Shown here piece by piece: positions 43,876 to 51,019 of a stretch of DNA of 64,000 nt (position 1 is its first letter; each line of letters starts with the position of its first letter). The DNA lies in the NCBI GenBank assembly GCA_002379985.1, contig DFVG01000030.1, positions 64,129-128,128 of the forward strand. Reading direction: 5' to 3'. The position numbers were made by a program, and so were the translations under genes. Under the pieces are notes generated by a model. It had not been told where the DNA came from and made no database searches. It saw only the letters and a program-made list of their open reading frames with translations. The stretch is from Flavobacteriaceae bacterium UBA4166 (GTDB lineage Bacteria; Bacteroidota; Bacteroidia; Flavobacteriales; Flavobacteriaceae).

Positions 43876-44571
43876 TTATTGGGTTTTTTGAAGAACGATA
43901 TTCCCATATTTACTTTCTACGTTCATTTTGTATTTTCCTTGGGATGTAAGGGAATTGGAAACACTTCCCTCCCACGAAGTTGCTTCTGCACGGACTTCCG
44001 GTAATGCTGAAATATCAATCCCTCCATACTTTGTCTGAATGAACGCATTCCCCAAAAAACGCTTCCCGTAACACCAACCCTGTTCTAATTGAATATTCAA
44101 GTTTTTAAAACTCCCTTTGAATTGCACGGAAGCCATGGTACTTCTTATAGTAACTTCATAGGTTTCAGGCACCAATACATACCATTCACCGGAAAGCACT
44201 TTATGTGCCGCCAACTTATCATCGGTACGTTCGAAGTAAGGACGATATTCTAAGGTTAGATGTAAAACACTATCATTTTCTTGGATGGCAGGCATCATGT
44301 TCTCATAGGTTTCGCCATCAAGCTCCACAGAGACCACAACGCTGTCGGTTTTTGCGCTTTTCAAATAGATGGTTGAGGCAACCTCACCTTCTATGACGAC
44401 TTCAGTAAACTGTTTTGCTTGCCAGCGTTTCGATGAAAACTTCTGAGCTTGTACGATAGGTGCAAAGCCTATTGAAAAGAGAAAGATGCAGCTCCAAGTT
44501 ATTTTTACTGAAAAACCCTCAAATCTGAAGAAATGAGGGCTTTTGGATATACTTTTTAAGATTTTCAACAA
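43876..44571 (-). CDS. Exported protein with adhesin-like beta repeats (DUF2807/DUF4097-like)
   Basis: The frame has only TTG starts near its N-terminus (44571). A signal peptide is clear further in (residues about 24-42, ending VQAQ). The mature part consists of short beta strands with many G-x-x-x-I turns, including FKGSFKNLNIQ and YGGIDISALPEV, resembling the right-handed beta-helix adhesin-like families DUF2807/DUF4097. The start region overlaps a strong hairpin that looks like the terminator of ileS-dksA (44511-44544). The start is therefore uncertain. Confidence 0.6.
   Translation of the reverse strand: MLKILKSISKSPHFFRFEGFSVKITWSCIFLFSIGFAPIVQAQKFSSKRWQAKQFTEVVIEGEVASTIYLKSAKTDSVVVSVELDGETYENMMPAIQENDSVLHLTLEYRPYFERTDDKLAAHKVLSGEWYVLVPETYEVTIRSTMASVQFKGSFKNLNIQLEQGWCYGKRFLGNAFIQTKYGGIDISALPEVRAEATSWEGSVSNSLTSQGKYKMNVESKYGNIVLQKTQ
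44511..44544 (-). terminator. Intrinsic terminator after the ileS-dksA unit
   Basis: On the minus strand AAAAGCCCTCA pairs with TGAGGGTTTTT over 11 pairs (one G-U), with a 12-base loop, then a T-tract. It lies inside the coding frame of the next gene. Confidence 0.6.
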
Positions 44572-44579
44572 AAAAAAGC

Positions 44580-44963
44580 TTATTTCTGCATGTTTTTGGC
44601 CTCAATACTTAAGGTCGCATGCGGCACCAATTTTAATCGCTCGGGATTGATCAATTTTCCGGTGACACGACACACTCCGTAGGTTTTATTTTCAATACGG
44701 ATCAACGCATTTTTAAGATCGCGAATAAATTTCTCTTGTCGGATCGCCAATTGAGAAGAGGTTTCTTTGCTCATCACCTCGCTTCCCTCGTCAAAGGCCT
44801 TAAAGGTAGGAGAGGTATCGTCGGTACCATTATTACTATCGTTTTTATAGGCACTTTCAATAAGCGCCAGCTGCTCTTTTGCCTTTTCTATTTTACCATG
44901 GATCAATTCTTTGAACTTGGCTAGTTCGGCATCACTATATCTGTTTTTAACTTCTTCTGCCAT
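44580..44963 (-). CDS. TraR/DksA family transcriptional regulator, Cys-poor form
   Basis: The 127-residue protein has the DksA coiled-coil region (residues about 10-90) and a terminal zinc-finger-like segment, YGVCRVTGKLINPERLK and then LVPHATLS. Only one of the four zinc cysteines remains (Cys97); the others are Thr, Ser and Ala. This variant is common in Bacteroidota and probably works without zinc. It may modulate RNA polymerase together with ppGpp, but that is from the family. It follows ileS by 2 bases. Confidence 0.9.
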   Translation of the reverse strand: MAEEVKNRYSDAELAKFKELIHGKIEKAKEQLALIESAYKNDSNNGTDDTSPTFKAFDEGSEVMSKETSSQLAIRQEKFIRDLKNALIRIENKTYGVCRVTGKLINPERLKLVPHATLSIEAKNMQK

Positions 44964-44965
44964 AA

Positions 44966-47900
44966 TTAAACGTGTTTTTGAATGTTCAATTTCGTCGCGA
45001 TGTCATCAAAGGCTACTTCAGTTCCTTGCGCTACTTCGTCGTTAAATTGAAGTGTTTCAGTTAAGGTTTCTTGTTTTATATACGCTATATTTTGCGTTAC
45101 CGCTACTTTTAAATGTTCGTCCTCTTGCAAGGTGATCGCAATACGATCGGTCACTTCAAATCCGGATTCTTTCCGAAGATTCTGAATGCGGTTCACCAAT
45201 TCTCTGGCAATCCCTTCGTTCTTTAGTTCGGGAGTGATGGTTACGTCTAATGCTACGGTAATACCACTTGCATTGGCTACCAACCACCCTTCAATATCTT
45301 GAGAACTAATAAGCACCTCATCTCTGCTCAATGTACAGTTTTTTTCATTCACCTGCACAGTAATTTCTCCCTCATTTTCCAGTTGCGCAATGTCTTCTTG
45401 CCCCATTTTAGCAATAATTCCGGCCACCACCTTCATATCTTTTCCGAAACGTGGTCCTAACTTTTGGAAATCAGGCTTGATTTGCTTTACTAAGATCCCG
45501 GATCCTTCATCGATCAATTCAATCTCCTTTACGTTCACTTCGGAACGAATTAACGGCGCAACCGCTTCAATTTCCTGCCGCGTCGTTTCGTCTAATACGG
45601 GAATCATGATCTTTTGCAACGGCTGTCGCACCTTGATCTTCTCTCGTTGACGTAACGAAAGCACTAACGAGCTTATTGTCTGAGCGCGCTGCATTTTCCG
45701 TTCTAGCACTTTGTCGATATAGGTCTCATCTGCCTTTGGAAAATCGCTCAAGTGAACTGAATTTGGTGCCTCTTCAGCAATGCCTTCCGTGAGATCTTTA
45801 TACAATCGATCCATAAAGAACGGAGCCACGGGGGCTCCTAGCTGCGCTACCGTTGCCAAGCACGTATACAAGGTTTGGTAGGCTGAGATCTTATCGGGAC
45901 CATAGCTTCCTTTCCAGTAACGGCGTCTGCTCAATCGCACGAACCAATTGCTCAAATTCTCTTGAACAAAGTTCGAAATTGCCCGACTTGCTTTCGTAGG
46001 CTCATAGTCGCCATAGGCTTCATCAACTTCCTTGATCAAACTGTGTAATTCGGAAAGGATCCAACGGTCTATTTCAGGGCGTTCTCCTAGCGGCATATCG
46101 GCTTCGGAATAATCGAAATCATCCAAATTGGCATACAAACTGAAGAAACTATACGTGTTATAGAGCGTTCCGAAGAATTTATTCCGCACTTCTGCAATCC
46201 CATCACTGTCAAATTTCAAATTATCCCACGGGTTTGCGTTGCTGATCATATACCAGCGAGTGGCATCGGGACCATAGGTCTCTAAAGTTTCAAACGGATC
46301 GACAGCGTTTCCTAGACGCTTCGACATTTTTTGTCCGTTTTTATCCAACACCAAACCGTTGCTCACCACATTTTTATACGCAACATCATCAAAGATCATT
46401 GTTGCAATCGCGTGCAAGGTATAGAACCATCCTCTTGTTTGATCAACACCTTCCGCAATAAAATCGGCTTTACGCCACGTCTCTTCTACTTTGGTTTTAT
46501 TTTCGAATGGATAATGCCATTGCGCATACGGCATACTTCCGCTATCAAACCATACATCAATCAAGTCGGCTTCGCGCTTCATCGGTTGCCCCGAATCGGA
46601 CACCAACACAATGCCATCCACAATATTTTTATGAAGGTCTACCTTCTGGTAGTTTGCTTCGGAAAAATCACCCGGCACAAAATCTTTGAAGATCGCTTCG
46701 TCCATGACGCCCATGGCAACTGCTTTTTGCATTTCAGACTGCAATTCTGCAATACTTCCGATACATTTCGCTTCCTTCCCGTCTTCAGTTCGCCAGATGG
46801 GCAATGGTATTCCCCAATAACGCGATCGAGAAAGGTTCCAATCGTTGGCATTGGCCAACCAATTCCCAAAACGGCCTTCTCCGGTCGCTTTCGGCTTCCA
46901 GTTGATCTTTTGGTTCAATTCGAACATGCGATCCTTAAATTCGGTCACCTTGATGAACCAAGAATCTAAGGGATAATATAAAATAGGCTTGTCGGTACGC
47001 CAGCAGTTCGGGTAGCTGTGTACGTATTTTTCAACCTTAAAGGCTTTGTTATCGGTCTTTAACTGAATGGCGATCTCAACGTCTACGCTCTTTTCGGGTG
47101 CTTCGCCATCATCGTAATATTCGTTCTTCACATACTTACCGCCAAGCTCCCGCATTTCAGGTCGGAATTTTCCTTGAAGATCTACCAGCGGAACCAAATT
47201 TTCATTTTCGTCCATCATCAACATAGGCGGCACTTCCGGACTAGCTTCTTTAGCCACTTTGGCATCGTCTGCACCAAAGGTTGGTGCTGTGTGAACGATT
47301 CCGGTACCATCTTCGGTGGTCACAAAATCTCCTGCAATGATTCGAAACGCATGCTCCGGATGGTCGTAAGGTTTCACGTAATCCAAAAGTTGCTGGTAAC
47401 GAATTCCGAGGAGATCCTTACCCTTGAACGATTTCACTACGAAAAAAGGAATGGTCTTATCCCCTTGTTTATAGCTTTCTAAAACCTCTTCATTGGGTTT
47501 CTCTTCGTACTTGCCGCTAAACTGCTTTGAAACCAAATTCTTGGCCAGCACTACATAGATCGGCTCGAAGGTGTATTGATTAAAGGTTTTTACCAACACG
47601 TATTCGATGTTGGGACCCACTGTGAGTGCCGTATTACTTGGCAACGTCCATGGGGTGGTGGTCCATGCTAAAAAGTGAATGTTGTTGCTTTCTTCGGAAA
47701 GAAATTCGGGGAGCGTATCGGTTACGGCTTTAAATTGCGCCACAACGGTAGTATCGGTCACGTCCTGATAGGTTCCCGGCTGATTGAGTTCGTGAGAACT
47801 GAGTCCTGTTCCGGCCTTTGGAGAATACGGTTGAATGGTATACCCTTTATATAACAGATCTTTCTGAAAAATCTCCTTCAATAACCACCAAACCGTTTCC

Positions 47901-48373
47901 ATGTACTTCGATTCGTAGGTTACGTAGGGATCGCTCATATCAACCCAATATCCATACTCCTCGGTCACCCGATTCCAAACATCAGTATAGCGCATCACTG
48001 CTTTCCGGCAAGCTTCGTTGTAGGCTTCCACCGAAATCTTTTTCCCAATATCCTCTTTGGTTATGCCCAGCTCTTTTTCTACCCCTAATTCAATGGGTAG
48101 CCCATGTGTATCCCATCCTGCTTTTCGGTCTACTTTATATCCTTTTTGCGTTTTATACCGGCAAAAGATATCTTTGATCGCCCGCGCCATCACGTGATGT
48201 ATTCCAGGTAGTCCGTTAGCCGATGGTGGGCCCTCAAAAAACACAAAAGGGGTGGCTTCTTCACGAATAGAAATACTTTTTTGAAAGGTATTATCCTCGT
48301 TCCAAAAATGGAGTATCTCCTTCGCCAATTGCGGAAGGTCCAATCCTTTGTATTCCTTGAATTTAGCACTCAT
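44966..48373 (-). CDS. ileS: Isoleucyl-tRNA synthetase
   Basis: IleRS charges tRNA-Ile. The 1135-residue enzyme has the HIGH-type motif in GLPGIHH, the editing domain in the middle, the KMSKR loop (QKMSKRLGN) and the C-terminal tRNA-binding part. The start chosen is the ATG at 48373 (MSAKFKEYKG), as for other flavobacterial IleRS; the frame extends upstream to 48448, but that piece has no homology I know and lies across the promoter candidate at 48399-48406. Confidence 0.97.
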   Translation of the reverse strand: MSAKFKEYKGLDLPQLAKEILHFWNEDNTFQKSISIREEATPFVFFEGPPSANGLPGIHHVMARAIKDIFCRYKTQKGYKVDRKAGWDTHGLPIELGVEKELGITKEDIGKKISVEAYNEACRKAVMRYTDVWNRVTEEYGYWVDMSDPYVTYESKYMETVWWLLKEIFQKDLLYKGYTIQPYSPKAGTGLSSHELNQPGTYQDVTDTTVVAQFKAVTDTLPEFLSEESNNIHFLAWTTTPWTLPSNTALTVGPNIEYVLVKTFNQYTFEPIYVVLAKNLVSKQFSGKYEEKPNEEVLESYKQGDKTIPFFVVKSFKGKDLLGIRYQQLLDYVKPYDHPEHAFRIIAGDFVTTEDGTGIVHTAPTFGADDAKVAKEASPEVPPMLMMDENENLVPLVDLQGKFRPEMRELGGKYVKNEYYDDGEAPEKSVDVEIAIQLKTDNKAFKVEKYVHSYPNCWRTDKPILYYPLDSWFIKVTEFKDRMFELNQKINWKPKATGEGRFGNWLANANDWNLSRSRYWGIPLPIWRTEDGKEAKCIGSIAELQSEMQKAVAMGVMDEAIFKDFVPGDFSEANYQKVDLHKNIVDGIVLVSDSGQPMKREADLIDVWFDSGSMPYAQWHYPFENKTKVEETWRKADFIAEGVDQTRGWFYTLHAIATMIFDDVAYKNVVSNGLVLDKNGQKMSKRLGNAVDPFETLETYGPDATRWYMISNANPWDNLKFDSDGIAEVRNKFFGTLYNTYSFFSLYANLDDFDYSEADMPLGERPEIDRWILSELHSLIKEVDEAYGDYEPTKASRAISNFVQENLSNWFVRLSRRRYWKGSYGPDKISAYQTLYTCLATVAQLGAPVAPFFMDRLYKDLTEGIAEEAPNSVHLSDFPKADETYIDKVLERKMQRAQTISSLVLSLRQREKIKVRQPLQKIMIPVLDETTRQEIEAVAPLIRSEVNVKEIELIDEGSGILVKQIKPDFQKLGPRFGKDMKVVAGIIAKMGQEDIAQLENEGEITVQVNEKNCTLSRDEVLISSQDIEGWLVANASGITVALDVTITPELKNEGIARELVNRIQNLRKESGFEVTDRIAITLQEDEHLKVAVTQNIAYIKQETLTETLQFNDEVAQGTEVAFDDIATKLNIQKHV

Positions 48374-48398
48374 AAACAATTCACTTTCTATAAGGCTG

Positions 48399-48406
48399 CG
48401 AAAGTA
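48399..48406 (-). promoter_or_regulatory. -7 promoter candidate of ileS
   Basis: TACTTTCG on the minus strand, a one-mismatch match to TAnnTTTG, 25 bases before the ileS ATG at 48373. Confidence 0.35.
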
Positions 48407-48532
48407 AGAAATTTTACAGAAATAGACTAGCGGACACCCGATAAGCACTACCTCTTTCCGAAATTTTCAATTTATGGATTTGTTGTTCTATATTTCGCCA
48501 TGTGGATTTGGAAAACCCTCTTACCTTTTTTG

Positions 48533-48565
48533 TTTGCTCAAACTCCAAAGAAACGCCTATCTTTA
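48533..48565 (+). promoter_or_regulatory. Promoter of the DUF6268 gene
   Basis: TTTG at 48533-48536 and TATCTTTA at 48558-48565 are 21 bases apart, the correct flavobacterial spacing. Transcription would begin near 48572, so the ATG at 48500 lies outside the message. Confidence 0.55.
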
Positions 48566-48586
48566 ACGCTAATAAGACCCTTGCCT

Positions 48587-49486
48587 TTGAACAAATTTCT
48601 CTTATTTCTTTTTCTGAGTAGTATTTCAATGAACGCACAAGATTATGTGGATCTTGTTAAAATTGGGTACGGACGTACCTTTCAGAACACCTTTGAAGAA
48701 GTTCCGGGAGACACGCAAGTACAATCGGTGGAGGCAGACCTTACGCTTCCTATCGTTTTAAATGAAAATCACGCGCTGATTTCCGGGCTTTCTTACAGTA
48801 GAAATCACCTTCAACTAGCTCCCAATACTACTTTCGTAAGTTTGTACAGCACCACGCTCAAAGTAGGCTGGGCGGCCACCTATAATGAATTTTGGAGCAG
48901 CACGTTGGTATTGCTTCCGAAGATCGCTTCCGACTACGAAAACATTACTGGAGACGACTTTTATCTGGGAGGGTTTGGTCTTCTGAAATACCAAAAAAAG
49001 GAAAACCTCATCTACCGTTTCGGGGCCTACGGTTCTCAAGAAGCGTTCGGCTTTTTTACCACTCCCATAATTGGTTGGTATTATCTCAGTGAAAATCAAA
49101 AATTTGAAATGGACGTTTCCTTACCTATTGCTACAGACATCAACTATAGATTAGGTATGGTTACACTTGGGTTGGATTATTACGGTATTGGAAGAAGTTT
49201 CAATTTGACCACGACAAGCGATCCCGACGTATACGTTGATCTCAGCTCTTTAGAATTTGCCACTTACATTCAATACAATGCCTTTAACCGGCAGGTGTTA
49301 CTGCGTGGAAAGTTTGGATACTCCAGTAACAATTATGAGGTATACCAACAAGGGGAAACGATTGACCTCGGACTTTCAGCCTTCAGTTTCGGGGATGATC
49401 GAACTCGTTTGAATCCTGTTATTAATGGCGGGTTCTTCTTAAAATTCGAAGCCATCTATCGCTTTCAGATCACGACAAACGACTAA
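48587..49486 (+). CDS. DUF6268 outer-membrane beta-barrel protein
   Basis: The start chosen is TTG at 48587, which begins a signal peptide (M-N-K-F-L-L-F-L-F, cleavage near MNAQ) and lies after the promoter. An in-frame ATG at 48500 would add 29 residues of non-signal sequence from upstream of it. The mature part is a 299-residue barrel with alternating hydrophobic strands, an EADLTLPI strand early and an FEAIYRFQ strand at the end. DUF6268 proteins are presumed outer-membrane porin-like proteins of unknown cargo. The gene is monocistronic. Confidence 0.75.
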   Translation: MNKFLLFLFLSSISMNAQDYVDLVKIGYGRTFQNTFEEVPGDTQVQSVEADLTLPIVLNENHALISGLSYSRNHLQLAPNTTFVSLYSTTLKVGWAATYNEFWSSTLVLLPKIASDYENITGDDFYLGGFGLLKYQKKENLIYRFGAYGSQEAFGFFTTPIIGWYYLSENQKFEMDVSLPIATDINYRLGMVTLGLDYYGIGRSFNLTTTSDPDVYVDLSSLEFATYIQYNAFNRQVLLRGKFGYSSNNYEVYQQGETIDLGLSAFSFGDDRTRLNPVINGGFFLKFEAIYRFQITTND

Positions 49487-49496
49487 GTTTATTTTG

Positions 49497-49504
49497 TTAT
49501 CTTT
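49497..49504 (+). promoter_or_regulatory. -7 promoter element of the HNH/NUMOD4-type gene
   Basis: TATCTTTG, a perfect TAnnTTTG, 18 bases before the ATG at 49523. Confidence 0.5.
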
Positions 49505-49522
49505 GAATAAACTCCCCAGTTT

Positions 49523-50083
49523 ATGATACGAAGTTTTAAAGGTGAGGTTTGGAAAGATATGCATAAAGCTACTTGGCGAAGTAATGAAATCTTCAAAGTC
49601 TCCAGCCATGGAAGAGTCGTACGCTTTAAGTATGATGAAAATGGTGAATTGCTCACGCCCTATGTGCTTGGTGGTTATGAAGTCTTCTCGGTAATGCGAA
49701 AGACCGGAAAATCACAGTTGCTGTATGTACATCGTTGTGTAGCAGACTGTTTCATCGATAATCCTGAAGAGAAACCTTATGTAATTCATCTGGATTTTGA
49801 CAAGTCGAACAACCATGTAGAAAATTTGCAATACGTCACCCGAAAAGAGCTCACCGCTCACAATTTGAACAATCCTGCGGTAATTGAAAGCAAAGAACGG
49901 ACAAAAAACAATCCGAGATATTCGAAGCTTACACCCGGTAGAGTTCGATTGATCAAGCGGAAAATTTTTGATCCAAATCGCAAGACACGTATGCGCATGA
50001 TCGCCAAACAATTTGGCATTTCAGAAATGCAGCTATATCGAATTAAGTCGGGCGAAAATTGGGGTCACATTACCGATTACTGA
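49523..50083 (+). CDS. HNH endonuclease-like protein with NUMOD4-type motif
   Basis: The 186-residue protein starts with a NUMOD4-like segment (FKVSSHGRVVRFK), then has an HNH_3-like core with LYVHRCVADCFIDNP and VIHLDFDKSNNHVENLQYVT, whose His and Asn residues match the metal-binding fold. The C-terminal half holds a basic linker and a helix-turn-helix-like IAKQFGISEMQLYRIKSG. The order suggests a domesticated homing-endonuclease domain that binds DNA. It precedes a zinc-ribbon protein by 1 base. Nuclease activity is not certain. Confidence 0.8.
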   Translation: MIRSFKGEVWKDMHKATWRSNEIFKVSSHGRVVRFKYDENGELLTPYVLGGYEVFSVMRKTGKSQLLYVHRCVADCFIDNPEEKPYVIHLDFDKSNNHVENLQYVTRKELTAHNLNNPAVIESKERTKNNPRYSKLTPGRVRLIKRKIFDPNRKTRMRMIAKQFGISEMQLYRIKSGENWGHITDY

Positions 50084-50084
50084 C

Positions 50085-50441
50085 ATGGAAAAACGTTGTC
50101 CCGAATGTGGAGATAAGATCATTGGCCGCTCTGATAAGAAGTTCTGCAGTGATGCTTGTCGAAATGCTCATAACAACGCACTCAACAAAGACAGCAAACA
50201 TTTGGTTCGGAATATCAATAATCGACTCCGGAAGAACTATCGTATTCTAGAAGCACTCAATACACAGGATAAAACTAAAGTTAGAAAGACCACGCTAGAC
50301 AAGCACGGCTTTAATTTTCAATTCTTTACAGGTCAATACATCACGAAGGCCGGTACCGTCTATTATTACGTGTATGACCAAGGCTACCTGCCGTTGGAAA
50401 ACGATTGGTATTTATTGGTGCGAACAGAAATTCAATTATAA
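50085..50441 (+). CDS. Zinc-ribbon protein (DUF2116-like)
   Basis: The ATG at 50085 follows the HNH gene's stop by 1 base. The 118-residue protein starts with CPECGDKIIGRSDKKFCSDAC, a four-cysteine zinc ribbon, then a basic helix (HLVRNINNRLRKNYRIL). The C-terminal part is beta-rich with many Tyr. Family members are common in Bacteroidota and their function is unknown. Its stop is directly next to the stop of the converging CBS gene with no base between. Confidence 0.82.
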   Translation: MEKRCPECGDKIIGRSDKKFCSDACRNAHNNALNKDSKHLVRNINNRLRKNYRILEALNTQDKTKVRKTTLDKHGFNFQFFTGQYITKAGTVYYYVYDQGYLPLENDWYLLVRTEIQL

Positions 50442-50906
50442 TTATTTCCAAGATTGCCCTTTGAGTTCTAAAGCAGCTTTTAAAATGTCTTTTTGACTGA
50501 TCAAACCGGTTAGCTTGCCAGATTCTACAATAGGAAACCGCCGCCGTCGAGAGGTAAGGAACTTATCGGCCGCATCAAAAATGTTCATGTTTCCGTCAAT
50601 GGTTTCCACTTCAGTAACCATGTGTTGCTCCACTTTAATATCCTCCATCGGGTGATTGTAATACCTGCTATTACTGATCTGTTTCATACAGTCACCTTCA
50701 CTGATAATCCCAACCAGCTCATTATTCTCATTCACCACCGGACCTCCGGATATTTTCTTCTTAATCAATGTGTTCATCACTTCCAATACCGATTGTTGAG
50801 GTCGAAAGGTAACGAGGTTGGTGCTCATATAATCTGACACTTTTATGTTCTCTGAAGAGCCTTTTACTTTCTTCGCGCGTTTGCCGATATAACTTTTAAT
50901 TCCCAT
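50442..50906 (-). CDS. Two-CBS-domain protein
   Basis: The 154-residue protein contains two CBS motifs (about residues 22-76 and 90-147), each with the pattern of MSTNLVTFRP or MVTEVETIDG followed by GLISQKD-like ends. CBS pairs bind adenosine ligands such as AMP or ATP and sense energy state. No other domain is fused, so it may regulate a partner. It is transcribed from its own gene with no close neighbour in the same direction. Confidence 0.9.
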   Translation of the reverse strand: MGIKSYIGKRAKKVKGSSENIKVSDYMSTNLVTFRPQQSVLEVMNTLIKKKISGGPVVNENNELVGIISEGDCMKQISNSRYYNHPMEDIKVEQHMVTEVETIDGNMNIFDAADKFLTSRRRRFPIVESGKLTGLISQKDILKAALELKGQSWK

Positions 50907-51019
50907 AAGGTTAGGTTTTTATGCTATTAAATATACCTAATTTTTGGCAAACCCTACACCTCTTTAACATCTGTAAAGTTCCATATTAAATTGTACCTTG
51001 TCTGCACCAAAACCAACCT

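Noticed and set aside
48374..48448. N-terminal extension of IleRS up to 48448
   Set aside because: The extension has no similarity to the family and crosses a promoter candidate; the ATG at 48373 matches the usual start.
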